Assembly (NCBI RefSeq): GCF_036634195.1
Contig: NZ_JAZIFY010000001.1
Location: 1,994,501-2,058,500 of the forward strand
Source: Streptomyces sp. P9-A4
Lineage (GTDB): Bacteria > Actinomycetota > Actinomycetes > Streptomycetales > Streptomycetaceae
Length of the DNA: 64,000 bases
Direction: 5' to 3'
Shown here: positions 40,356 to 48,038 of the stretch, piece by piece
Numbering within the stretch: the first letter of the stretch is position 1
Layout of the letters: each line of letters begins with the position of its first letter
Translations under genes and position numbers: made by a program
Notes under the pieces: model-generated
Database searches by the model: none
Seen by the model: only the letters and a program-made list of their open reading frames with translations
Told to the model about the DNA's origin: nothing

Positions 40356-41627
40356 ATGTCCGAGGAAACCCAGGAGCAGACCGCGGCCGCCGGGGCGACC
40401 GCGCCCTCCCGCCGTACGGTCATCGGCTGGGGCGGTGCCGGGCTCGCGCTCGGTGCCGCCGCGGCCGGCGGCGCCGTGGCGCTGACCCGGGACGGGGACA
40501 CCCCCGTGCCGGTCGCGGACAGCGGCGCGGCCGTGCCGTTCCACGGCGAGCACCAGGCCGGCATCGCCACCGCCGTACAGGACCGGCTGTACTTCGCCGC
40601 CTTCGACGTGACGACGAAGGACCGCGCCGAGCTGGTCCAGCTCCTCAAGGACTGGACGCGGGCCGCCGAGCGCATGACGGCCGGCGCCGAGGTCGGCGAG
40701 GGCGCCTACGGCGGTCTGCCGGAGGCGCCGCCGGACGACACCGGCGAGGCCCTGGGCCTCAAGCCCTCCCGTCTCACCCTCACCATCGGCTTCGGCCCCT
40801 CGCTCTTCGACGGGCGTTTCGGGCTGAAGGACAAGCGGCCCGGGGCCCTGGTGGAGCTGCCCAAGTTCCCGGGCGACAACCTCGATCCGGCGCGCAGCGG
40901 CGGCGACCTCTGCGTCCAGGCCTGCGCCGACGACCCGCAGGTCGCCGTGCACGCCATCCGCAACCTGGCCAGGATCGGCTTCGGCAAGGTCGCGGTGCGC
41001 TGGTCGCAGCTGGGCTTCGGCAAGACGTCCTCGACGACCCCGGACGCCCAGACCCCGCGCAACCTCTTCGGCTTCAAGGACGGCACCCGCAACATCGCGG
41101 GCACCGAGACCGACCGGCTCGCGAAGCACGTCTGGGTCTCCGGCAAGGACGCCGAGGGCGGCGCCGCCTGGATGGACGGCGGCTCGTACCTCGTCGCCCG
41201 CCGCATCCGCATGAACATCGAGACCTGGGACCGTACGTCGCTGGCCGAGCAGGAGGACGTCTTCGGCCGCGACAAGCGCGAGGGCGCGCCCATGGGCAAG
41301 CCCAAGGAGCACGACGCGCCGTTCCTGAAGGCGATGAAGCCGGACTCGCACGTCCGGCTCGCCCACCCCGACACCAACAACGGGGCGACGATCCTGCGCC
41401 GCGGCTACTCCTTCACGGACGGCACGGACGGCCTCGGCCGGCTGGAGGCCGGCCTGTTCTTCCTGGCGTACCAGAAGGACGTCCGGACCGGCTTCATCCC
41501 GGTGCAGACCTCGCTGGCGACCGACGCCCTCAACGAATACATCCAGCACGTGGGTTCGGCGCTGTTCGCGATCCCGTCGGGCGTCCGGAACAAGGACGAC
41601 TGGTGGGGCCGGGGGCTGTTCTCGTGA
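40356..41627 (+). CDS. efeB: EfeB: Tat-exported Dyp-type heme peroxidase (deferrochelatase)
   Basis: A 423-aa secreted heme protein. The twin-arginine signal reads P-S-R-R-T-V-I-G-W-G-G-A-G (Arg-Arg near residues 24-25) followed by an Ala-rich hydrophobic stretch. The Dyp-peroxidase catalytic motif is G-F-K-D-G-T-R-N near residue 240, and V-R-L-A-H-P-D-T-N-N-G near residue 335 contains the likely proximal His. EfeB homologues oxidise ferrous iron for EfeU and have been reported to release iron from heme. It lies 31 bp downstream of efeO and 30 bp upstream of efeU. Confidence 0.93.
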   Translation: MSEETQEQTAAAGATAPSRRTVIGWGGAGLALGAAAAGGAVALTRDGDTPVPVADSGAAVPFHGEHQAGIATAVQDRLYFAAFDVTTKDRAELVQLLKDWTRAAERMTAGAEVGEGAYGGLPEAPPDDTGEALGLKPSRLTLTIGFGPSLFDGRFGLKDKRPGALVELPKFPGDNLDPARSGGDLCVQACADDPQVAVHAIRNLARIGFGKVAVRWSQLGFGKTSSTTPDAQTPRNLFGFKDGTRNIAGTETDRLAKHVWVSGKDAEGGAAWMDGGSYLVARRIRMNIETWDRTSLAEQEDVFGRDKREGAPMGKPKEHDAPFLKAMKPDSHVRLAHPDTNNGATILRRGYSFTDGTDGLGRLEAGLFFLAYQKDVRTGFIPVQTSLATDALNEYIQHVGSALFAIPSGVRNKDDWWGRGLFS

Positions 41628-41657
41628 CTCCGCACGCACTCCAGGAAGGGAACCGAC

Positions 41658-42539
41658 GTGTTCGGTAACTATCTGATCGGCCTGCGCGAGGGCCTGGAAG
41701 CCAGCCTCGTCGTCAGCATCCTCATCGCCTATCTGGTGAAGACCGGCCGACGGGACGCCCTCAAGCCGATCTGGATCGGCATCGGCGTGGCCGTCGGTGT
41801 GGCCCTCGCCTTCGGCGCCGGCCTGGAGTTCGGCTCCCAGGAGCTGACCTTCGAGGCGCAGGAACTGCTCGGCGGCTCGCTGTCGATCGTCGCGGTGGTC
41901 CTGGTGACCTGGATGGTCTTCTGGATGCGGCGCACGGCCCGGCACCTCAAGACGGAGCTGCACGGCAAGCTGGACGCGGCCCTCCAGATGGGCACCGGCG
42001 CGCTGGTCGCCACCGCCTTCCTCGCGGTGGGCCGCGAGGGTCTGGAGACGGCGCTCTTCGTGTGGGCCTCGGTACGGGCCTCCTCCGACGGCACGTACGC
42101 GCCGCTGACCGGGGTCCTCCTCGGCCTGCTCACGGCGGTGCTGCTCGGCTGGCTGTTCTACCGGGGCGCGCTGAAGATCAACCTGGCGAAGTTCTTCACC
42201 TGGACCGGCGGGATGCTGGTCGTGGTGGCGGCGGGCGTGCTCGCGTACGGCGTCCACGACCTCCAGGAGGCCCGCTTCCTCGGCGGCCTCGCGAACAAGG
42301 CCTTCGACATCTCGGAGACGATCCCGCCGGACGAGTGGCTGGGCACGCTCCTCAAGGGCGTCTTCAACTTCCAGCCGGACCCGACGGTCCTTCAGGTCAC
42401 GGTGTGGGCGCTGTATCTGGTCCCGACGCTCGCGCTCTTCCTGGCCCCGATAGGGTCGGGTCCGTCCGCGCGGGTGAAGAAGCAGAAGGCGACCGATGAC
42501 AAGGCTGAGGCTGGGGCGAGCGCCGGCAGGACCGCTTGA
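41658..42539 (+). CDS. efeU: EfeU: FTR1-family iron permease
   Basis: A 293-aa membrane permease carrying iron in with the help of EfeO and EfeB. The two FTR1 iron-binding motifs of R-E-x-x-E type are L-R-E-G-L-E-A-S-L (residues about 8-16, in helix 1) and G-R-E-G-L-E-T-A-L (near 120). About seven hydrophobic segments are visible, as in the family. The GTG at 41658 has a GGAAGGGAA site. Its 3' end overlaps the next gene by 44 nt, so a lipoprotein of unknown function is coupled to it. The order O-B-U differs from enterobacterial U-O-B. Confidence 0.93.
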   Translation: MFGNYLIGLREGLEASLVVSILIAYLVKTGRRDALKPIWIGIGVAVGVALAFGAGLEFGSQELTFEAQELLGGSLSIVAVVLVTWMVFWMRRTARHLKTELHGKLDAALQMGTGALVATAFLAVGREGLETALFVWASVRASSDGTYAPLTGVLLGLLTAVLLGWLFYRGALKINLAKFFTWTGGMLVVVAAGVLAYGVHDLQEARFLGGLANKAFDISETIPPDEWLGTLLKGVFNFQPDPTVLQVTVWALYLVPTLALFLAPIGSGPSARVKKQKATDDKAEAGASAGRTA

Positions 42540-43536
42540 GCGGTCGTCGGCACGGCGGCCCACGAGACTCCTGGGAGCGGTGGCGGCCTCGGCCGTCCTC
42601 GCTCTGACGGCGAGCGGCTGCGTGACCGTGCACGGTGAGAGCGCGCTGCTGCCCCCGGCGACCCCGGCCGAGGCGGCGCAGGCGCTCGCCGACTTCACGG
42701 CCGCCTACAACCGTGCCGACAAGGCGTACGACCCGGCCCAGGACGCGGACCGGGTCACCGGCCCGCTCGGGGAGATCAACCAGGCGGGGCTGCGCGCGCG
42801 GGCGGCCACCAGCCCCGGCGGCAACGCGAACCACCGGCCGCTCGCCCTCACCGACGCGCGGTTCACGCTGCCGCGCAAGGCGGGCTGGCCGCGGTGGTTC
42901 CTCGCGGACACCGATCCCAACCTGGACACCGACGGGGGCCCTGGCGACCAGCGCTGGCTACTGGTCTTCGTCCGCAATGGTCCCCAGCAGCTGTGGGAGG
43001 CCGCCCACCTGGTGATCCTCGGCCCTTCGCAGGTGCCCGAGTTCGCCGAGGAGGAGGGGTACGCGGTGCCGGTCGCCGCGGACACCGACACCCTGGCGGT
43101 CGCGCCGAAGAACCTCGGCACGGCGTACGTCTCGTACCTCAAGGACGGGCGGCCGGGGCCGTTCGCGGCGGGGCCGCACACGACGACCTGGCGGGAGCAG
43201 CGGCAGAAGACCGCCAAGCGGCCGGGGCTCGCGACCCAGTTCCTCGACCGGGTCACGGACCAGGGCGACTTCGCGCCCTTCGGGCTGCGGACGAAGGACG
43301 GCGACGCCTTCGTGTTCTTCTCGACCCGGTTCTTCGAGCGGCAGACGGCGGCGCCGGGCTACCGGCCCAAGGTCGACCCCGAGATCAAGGCGCTGATGAC
43401 CGGTGACGTGAAGAACACCGTCACCAAGGAGTGGGTGTCCGACCAGGTGGCCCTGGTGCGGCCGGCGGGCACGGACCGCGACGCGGTCACCGTCAAGGCC
43501 CGGCTCCAGGGCGTGGTGGGGGCGCAGGGGTCGTAG
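42496..43536 (+). CDS. Lipoprotein of unknown function coupled to efeU
   Basis: A 346-aa exported lipoprotein has an Arg-rich head, a hydrophobic stretch (L-G-A-V-A-A-S-A-V-L-A-L) and a lipobox L-T-A-S-G-C with Cys near residue 42. The mature part is about 300 residues in two similar-sized halves. The first has P-A-E-A-A-Q-A-L-A-D-F-T-A-A-Y-N-R-A-D, a tandem NTF2-like-looking helix. Both halves contain beta-rich segments (R-W-L-L-V-F-V-R-N; D-A-F-V-F-F-S-T-R-F-F). The gene starts 44 nt inside the end of efeU with GAAGG upstream, so it is translated with it. It may be an accessory of iron uptake, but homologues occur elsewhere in actinobacteria without efe genes, as far as I recall. Confidence 0.75.
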   Translation: MTRLRLGRAPAGPLERSSARRPTRLLGAVAASAVLALTASGCVTVHGESALLPPATPAEAAQALADFTAAYNRADKAYDPAQDADRVTGPLGEINQAGLRARAATSPGGNANHRPLALTDARFTLPRKAGWPRWFLADTDPNLDTDGGPGDQRWLLVFVRNGPQQLWEAAHLVILGPSQVPEFAEEEGYAVPVAADTDTLAVAPKNLGTAYVSYLKDGRPGPFAAGPHTTTWREQRQKTAKRPGLATQFLDRVTDQGDFAPFGLRTKDGDAFVFFSTRFFERQTAAPGYRPKVDPEIKALMTGDVKNTVTKEWVSDQVALVRPAGTDRDAVTVKARLQGVVGAQGS

Positions 43537-43584
43537 AACGCCGCCGGGAGGACCGGGCGGCCTCTCGGCGAGGCGACCGGTCCG

Positions 43585-43683
43585 TCACCGGATCAGGCGG
43601 GTCGGACCCTCACCGGATCAGGCGGATCAGCCGCTCACCGGGTCGGACGGGCCGGACCTCACCGGGGCAGGCGACCTCACCGG
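43585..43683. repeat. Degenerate tandem repeat (18-25 bp, five copies) ending on a stop codon
   Basis: TCACCGG-anchored units begin at 43585, 43610, 43635, 43659 and 43677. The first two are nearly identical (TCACCGGATCAGGCGG). The last copy carries the stop (read on the minus strand as CCGGTGA) of the primase/polymerase-like gene, so each copy reproduces that stop. Confidence 0.8.
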
Positions 43684-44456
43684 GTCAGCGGCCACGCGAT
43701 CTCGTGGGCCGTGTGCTCTCCGTCCCCGTCCGCCTCGCGTTCCGCCGCGTGGCGGGCGCAGGCGTCCTGGAGGGTCTCCAGGAGGTTCAGCGGGTCGGGC
43801 AGCGGGTGCTCGGGGCCGCGGAGCCAGGCGACGACCGGACGGTCGCCCTCGTCGCCGGGGAGCCTGGCCGGGGGTACGAGCACATAGCTGCCGCGGCAGT
43901 GCCAGCGGAGCCCCGGGTGCTCGTCCATCGTCTCCGGGTGGCAGTCCAGCTCACACGGCCACCACTCGTCCTCGTCCTCGGGGGTGCCCCGGGTGGCGGT
44001 GAAGAAGAGCATGCGCCCGCCGACGGTGTCGATGTCGGCCGACTCGGCGACCGGACCGACCTCCACGCCCTCGGCGAGGAGCCGCTCCAGGGCGGCCCGG
44101 CCCGCGGCGAGCGGTACGTCGAGGACGTCGTGGACCATGCCGGTGGCGGTGATGAAGTTCGCCTCGGGCTCGTTGCGCGCCCAGCGCTCGATCTGCGCGC
44201 GGTCGGTGGTCGACTGCGTCTGCCAGGCGAAGGAGACGGGGTGCCGGGCGGGGGTGGGACAGCCGATCCGCTCACAGGAACAGCTGTAGCCGACGGGGTA
44301 CGCGGCGGGGGCCAGGGGCAGCCCTGCGGCGGCGACGGCCAGGAGCAGCTTCTCGCGGTCGTTCTCGTCGTCGGCCGCGGTGCGTTTCGGGCGCCTGCGC
44401 AGCCACTGTGCGAGTTTGCTCTCCGTGCCGCGGTAGCGGCCGATGCCGTCGCCCAT
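43677..44456 (-). CDS. Bifunctional DNA primase/polymerase-family (prim-pol-like) protein
   Basis: A 259-aa protein related to the N-terminal bifunctional primase/polymerase domain of actinomycete plasmid and phage replication proteins. It has no helicase or primase C-terminal extension. Visible motifs: Y-S-C-S-C-E-R-I-G-C-P-T-P-A-R-H-P, which is cysteine-rich and could bind zinc, then F-I-T-A-T-G-M-V-H-D-V-L-D-V-P and G-G-R-M-L-F-F. The usual catalytic D-x-D is represented only by D-V-L-D, so the protein may be catalytically altered. It is a stand-alone chromosomal form; what it does outside replication is unknown. Confidence 0.78.
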   Translation of the reverse strand: MGDGIGRYRGTESKLAQWLRRRPKRTAADDENDREKLLLAVAAAGLPLAPAAYPVGYSCSCERIGCPTPARHPVSFAWQTQSTTDRAQIERWARNEPEANFITATGMVHDVLDVPLAAGRAALERLLAEGVEVGPVAESADIDTVGGRMLFFTATRGTPEDEDEWWPCELDCHPETMDEHPGLRWHCRGSYVLVPPARLPGDEGDRPVVAWLRGPEHPLPDPLNLLETLQDACARHAAEREADGDGEHTAHEIAWPLTR

Positions 44457-44547
44457 CTATCCCCTCACACCTCATGCTCGCCCGTTCGGCTCTGCCCATG
44501 GTCCCACCATCCTGCGCCTCGGGTGACCGGAGTGCGGAACCGGGGTG

Positions 44548-44579
44548 CTGTGAGATGTCCCGGCTTCCCTGTGAGATGT
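44548..44579. repeat. Direct repeat CTGTGAGATGT (two copies, 21 bp apart)
   Basis: Exact 11-bp copies lie at 44548-44558 and 44569-44579. The second abuts the stop codon (44581) of the minus-strand TetR gene. It is part of the stop-linked duplication pattern seen elsewhere in the window. Confidence 0.6.
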
Positions 44580-44580
44580 G

Positions 44581-45219
44581 TCAGCGCCTGGGGGCGAGGC
44601 CGCGCAGGGCGAGGTCGACGAGGGTGTCGGCGTAGGCGTGGGTGAGGGGCAGGGTGCGGTGGAGCCAGCGGTGGTGGAGCGGGCCGACGAGGAGCTCCAG
44701 GGCGACGCGCGGGTCGATGTCCGGGTCGATGTCACCGGCGACCTGGGCGGCCTCGATGCGGCGGACGTAGTGCTGGAGCTGGGGTTCGAGCAGGGCTTCG
44801 GTGAAGCGGGCGCCCAGCTCGGGGTCGACGATGCCCTCGGCGGCGAGGGCACGGGTGGGGGCGTCGAAGGTGGGGTCGTTCATCTCGTCGACGGTGGCGC
44901 GCAGGACGTACCGGAGGTCGGCGGCGAGGTCTCCGGTGTCGGGGATCTCGCCGTCCCCTTCCCCGCCGGGGGCGTCGTTCCCCCGAATGGCTTCGTTGGC
45001 CCGCGTGACGAGGTCGAGGAAGGCGTCGAGGAGGACGGCCGCCTTGGAGGGCCACCAGCGGTAGATGGTCTGCTTGCCGACACCGGCGCGGGCGGCGATG
45101 CCCTCGATGGTGGTCTTCGCGTAGCCGTTCTCGGAGACGAGGGCGAGGGCGGCGGCGAAGATGGCGCTGCGGGAGCGCTCGCTGCGGCGGGATGCGTCGG
45201 GGGCCTTGGTGTCGGGCAT
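44581..45219 (-). CDS. TetR/AcrR-family transcriptional regulator
   Basis: A 212-aa repressor-type protein. The helix-turn-helix covers about residues 17-60, with T-T-I-E-G-I-A-A-R-A-G-V-G-K-Q-T-I-Y-R-W-W as the DNA-reading part, close to that of the TetR at 22.3-22.9 kb. The C-terminal domain has the R-W-L-H-R-T-L-P-L-T-H-A-Y-A-D-T-L-V-D pattern of the TetR_C_11-like group. A palindrome CGCGAGAC-GGTGC-GTCTCGCG lies 18 bp upstream of its start. Autoregulation, and possibly control of the divergent DDAH gene, is inferred. Confidence 0.88.
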   Translation of the reverse strand: MPDTKAPDASRRSERSRSAIFAAALALVSENGYAKTTIEGIAARAGVGKQTIYRWWPSKAAVLLDAFLDLVTRANEAIRGNDAPGGEGDGEIPDTGDLAADLRYVLRATVDEMNDPTFDAPTRALAAEGIVDPELGARFTEALLEPQLQHYVRRIEAAQVAGDIDPDIDPRVALELLVGPLHHRWLHRTLPLTHAYADTLVDLALRGLAPRR

Positions 45220-45236
45220 GGGCCCAGTCTAACCGC

Positions 45237-45257
45237 GCGCGAGACGGTGCGTCTCGC
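45237..45257. promoter_or_regulatory. TetR-type operator upstream of the TetR gene
   Basis: CGCGAGAC at 45237-45244 and its exact reverse complement GTCTCGCG at 45250-45257 flank a 5-bp spacer. It lies 18 bp from the TetR start, in the divergent region shared with the DDAH gene (start 45438). The CGAGAC/GTCTCG core is the same as in the operator at 24758-24786. The rest of the gap is a G-rich run (about 45260-45330). Confidence 0.7.
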
Positions 45258-45437
45258 GAGGTGGGGCGGGGCGGCGGCGCTTGCGGGGGTGCGGCGGGGC
45301 GGGGGTGCGGCGGGGGTACGCGAACCACCCGAACGGTCCACAGCGCGCGGGGCCCGGAAGGCGCACCATGGGGTCCACCGATCCGGCGGATCTTCACCCG
45401 CCGGTGACTCCGTCCGCCCGCCCGTGAGGAGCCCTCC

Positions 45438-46280
45438 TTGCGCACCACTCCGCGCACGCCCTCGCCCCGCCGCTACCTGATGTGCCCACCCGCGCACTTC
45501 ACGGTGACGTACTCCATCAACCCCTGGATGGACCCGACGAAACCGGTCGACCTGCCGCTGGCCCTCGCCCAGTGGGAGGACCTGCGCGACCGCTACCGCG
45601 CGCTCGGCCACACCGTGGAACTGCTCGTCCCCGACCCCGCGCTGCCGGACATGGTCTTCGCGGCGAACGGCGCCACCGTCGTCGACGGCCGGGTCCTCGG
45701 CGCGAAGTTCGCCCACCCGGAGCGCGCGGCGGAGGCCGACGCGCACCTGTCCTGGTTCCGCGGAAACGGTTGGGCGGAGGACGCCGTACGGGCCCCGGAG
45801 CATGTGAACGAGGGCGAGGGCGACTTCGCCGTCACCGCCTCCTGGATCCTCGCCGGGCGCGGCTTCCGGTCCAGCCCGCTCTCCCACGACGAGGCGCAGG
45901 AGTTCTTCGGCCGCCCGGTGATCGGCCTCGAACTGGTCGACCCGCGCTACTACCACCTGGACACGGCGCTCTGCGTCCTGGACGACGCGGCCGACGAGAT
46001 CATGTACTACCCGGACGCCTTCTCCCCCGGCAGCCGCGCGGTGCTCGCCCGGCTCTTCCCGGACGCCCTGATCGCGACGGACACGGACGCGGCGGCCCTC
46101 GGGCTCAACGCGGTGAGCGACGGCCGCCACGTGCTGCTGCCGCAGGCGGCGGTGGGCCTCTTCGAGCCCCTGCGCGGCCGGGGCTTCGAACCCGTCGGCA
46201 TGGACCTGGGCGAACTCCTCAAGGGCGGCGGCAGCGTGAAGTGCTGCACCCAGGAGCTACGGCCCCCGGCGGTGTCCTGA
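45438..46280 (+). CDS. ddaH: Dimethylarginine dimethylaminohydrolase-family protein (guanidino-group modifying enzyme)
   Basis: A 280-aa member of the amidinotransferase/DDAH superfamily, which converts methylarginines (or arginine-like guanidines) to citrulline-type products. Visible pentein features: V-F-A-A-N-G-A-T-V-V, H-V-N-E-G-E-G-D-F with the acid residue, Y-Y-H-L-D-T-A-L-C with the catalytic His, and the nucleophile Cys in S-V-K-C-C-T-Q-E-L near the C terminus. Start at TTG (45438) supported by GAGGAG. Arginine or ornithine-linked reactions are alternatives, since DDAH, ornithine cyclisation and deiminases share the fold. Confidence 0.85.
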   Translation: MRTTPRTPSPRRYLMCPPAHFTVTYSINPWMDPTKPVDLPLALAQWEDLRDRYRALGHTVELLVPDPALPDMVFAANGATVVDGRVLGAKFAHPERAAEADAHLSWFRGNGWAEDAVRAPEHVNEGEGDFAVTASWILAGRGFRSSPLSHDEAQEFFGRPVIGLELVDPRYYHLDTALCVLDDAADEIMYYPDAFSPGSRAVLARLFPDALIATDTDAAALGLNAVSDGRHVLLPQAAVGLFEPLRGRGFEPVGMDLGELLKGGGSVKCCTQELRPPAVS

Positions 46281-46312
46281 CCGGCCGGGTCCCCGGGGTG
46301 CGGGGGCGGTGC

Positions 46313-46337
46313 GGGGACGGGTCCGTCGCCCGTCCCC
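46313..46337. terminator. Hairpin between ddaH and the downstream TetR gene
   Basis: GGGGACGGG (46313-46321) and CCCGTCCCC (46329-46337) form a perfect 9-bp stem with a 7-nt loop. It lies 33 bp after the ddaH stop and 19 bp before the TetR ATG. A terminator is most likely; an operator for the TetR protein is an alternative. Confidence 0.5.
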
Positions 46338-46355
46338 CGTCGGTAGGGTGCCGCC

Positions 46356-47018
46356 ATGGCTGCCCCCTCCCCCTCCTCCACTCCCACCCCCACCTCCGCC
46401 GACGACCGTTCGCTGCCGCTGCGGGAGCGGAAGAAGCTGCGGACCCGTCAGGCGCTCGCCGCCGCCGCGCTGCGGATGTTCACCGAGCGGGGCCTCGACG
46501 CGACCACGGTGGAGGATCTCGTCGACTCGGTGGAGGTGTCGAAGAGCACGTTCTTCCGCACCTTCCCGGTCAAGGAGGCGGCGGCCGTGGAGGCCGAGGC
46601 CGAGCTGTGGGCGGCCCTCGTGGCCGCGCTGGAGGAGCGCGCGCTGCACGGGCCCGTCCTCGCGGAACTCCAGGACGTGCTGTGCGGCGCCGTCACCGCC
46701 CTGGGGGCGGACTGGGGGGAGCGTTACGTCGCCACCCGGAGGCTCGTACTGAGGGAACCGGCGCTGCTGGCCCATGTGGCGCACCACCGCGCCGGGGCCG
46801 AGCAGCGGATCGGGGACCTGCTGGCGGAGCGGCTGGGACTGCCGGCGGACGACCTGCGGCCCCGGGTCCTCGCGGAGCTGACCGGCACCGGGTGGAGCAT
46901 CGCGGCGCGCGACTGGGTCCGCTCGGGCGGCCGGGGCGGCCTGCGCACCCTGCTCCCGGGGGTGGAGCGCGCCTTCCTCGCCATCCCGGCGGGCCTGGAG
47001 CTCTCCGCCGGGACGTGA
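46356..47018 (+). CDS. TetR-family transcriptional regulator
   Basis: A 220-aa regulator has a 20-residue Ser/Pro-rich head and then the TetR helix-turn-helix (L-R-E-R-K-K-L-R-T-R-Q-A-L-A-A-A-A-L; V-E-D-L-V-D-S-V-E-V-S-K-S-T-F-F-R-T-F, about residues 23-70). This recognition helix (S-K-S-T-F-F-R) is of the MftR/mycofactocin-type group and unlike the two G-V-G-K-x-T-I-Y-R regulators in this window. No obvious regulated gene is adjacent; the next gene is convergent. Confidence 0.87.
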   Translation: MAAPSPSSTPTPTSADDRSLPLRERKKLRTRQALAAAALRMFTERGLDATTVEDLVDSVEVSKSTFFRTFPVKEAAAVEAEAELWAALVAALEERALHGPVLAELQDVLCGAVTALGADWGERYVATRRLVLREPALLAHVAHHRAGAEQRIGDLLAERLGLPADDLRPRVLAELTGTGWSIAARDWVRSGGRGGLRTLLPGVERAFLAIPAGLELSAGT

Positions 47019-47048
47019 CCACAGGCCGGGCCCCCGGCGTTCGGACGG

Positions 47049-48029
47049 TCAGTCCTCGTCCTCCGGCGGCCACGCGTCGCCCCACGCCACGTCACGGGCC
47101 CGCTTGTACAGGGGTCCGTGCCGCTTGGTGACCGTCTCACGGGCGAGGCCGTCGGGGCCGCAGAGTTCCAGCTGGACCAGGCCCTTGCGGATCTGCGGCC
47201 TGCGGGTGACGCGGGAGGCCACGGGCGTCACCGGGTGCCTGGTCGCCGCCACGTAGGCGTACTTCTCGTCCTCGTACGGCAGCGAGCCGCCCTTCACCTG
47301 GCGGTGCAGCGAGGACCGGCTCACCCGGGCCGAGAAGTGGCACCAGTCCGTGCCCGGTTCGATCGGGCAGGCCCCGCTGTGCGGGCAGGGCGCGGCGACG
47401 GTGAAACCGGCGTCGACGAGGAGCGTGCGGGCGGCGATGATCCGCTCGTAGCCGTCGGGGGTGCCGGGCTCGACGATCACGACCGTCCGCGCCACCCGCG
47501 CGGCCTCGGCCACGAGGGCCGTCCGGTCGGCGGCGGTCAGTTCCTTGAGCACGTACGAGACGGTGACGAGGTCGGTGTCGTCGAGGCGCAGGGCGGCGCC
47601 GATCCGTTCGCGCCGCCACTGCGCGTCCAGGACGCTCCCGGCCAGTTCGCGGCCGAGCGCGAGCGCGGGCTCCGCCCAGTCCAGGACGGTGGTGCGGGGC
47701 GGCTCGTCCTCCCAGGCCTCGGCGACGGCCCAGCTCGCCGCGCCGGTGCCGCCGCCGATGTCGGTGTGGGTACGGGGCTCCCAGTCGGGCGCGGCCTCGC
47801 GCAGGGCGCCGAGGGCTCCGCGTACCGCCTCGAAGGTCGCCGGCATCCGGTACGCGGCGTACGCGGCGACGTCGGAGCGGTCGCGCAGCACGGGGGCGTC
47901 CGTCGGGGTGGTGCCCCGGTAGTTGGCGATCAGTCGCTCGACGGCCTGGGCGGCCTGGCGGGGCGGCAGCCCGGCGAGCAGCCCGGCGAGGGCGGCGCGC
48001 AGGGTGTCGGCGGAGGGGGAGGCGTTCAC
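47049..48029 (-). CDS. Rsm22-family ribosomal small-subunit methyltransferase-like protein
   Basis: A 326-aa protein of the Rsm22/METTL17 family, associated with small ribosomal subunits. The SAM-binding motif I is H-T-D-I-G-G-G-T-G-A-A-S-W-A near residue 90. A cysteine cluster C-P-H-S-G-A-C-P with a third Cys in D-W-C-H-F (about 213-230) corresponds to the Fe-S-binding region of the family. The C-terminal R-P-Q-I-R-K-G-L-V-Q-L-E-L-C adds another Cys. Methylation activity is not proven for bacterial members. The start at 48029 is an ATG with GGTGAA only 3 nt upstream. Confidence 0.83.
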   Translation of the reverse strand: MNASPSADTLRAALAGLLAGLPPRQAAQAVERLIANYRGTTPTDAPVLRDRSDVAAYAAYRMPATFEAVRGALGALREAAPDWEPRTHTDIGGGTGAASWAVAEAWEDEPPRTTVLDWAEPALALGRELAGSVLDAQWRRERIGAALRLDDTDLVTVSYVLKELTAADRTALVAEAARVARTVVIVEPGTPDGYERIIAARTLLVDAGFTVAAPCPHSGACPIEPGTDWCHFSARVSRSSLHRQVKGGSLPYEDEKYAYVAATRHPVTPVASRVTRRPQIRKGLVQLELCGPDGLARETVTKRHGPLYKRARDVAWGDAWPPEDED

Positions 48030-48038
48030 CGAGACAGT

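Noticed and set aside
45260..45330. G-rich tract upstream of ddaH as a quadruplex element
   Set aside because: Runs are interrupted by GCGGC and composition matches general G+C bias; weaker than the tract at 58.9 kb.
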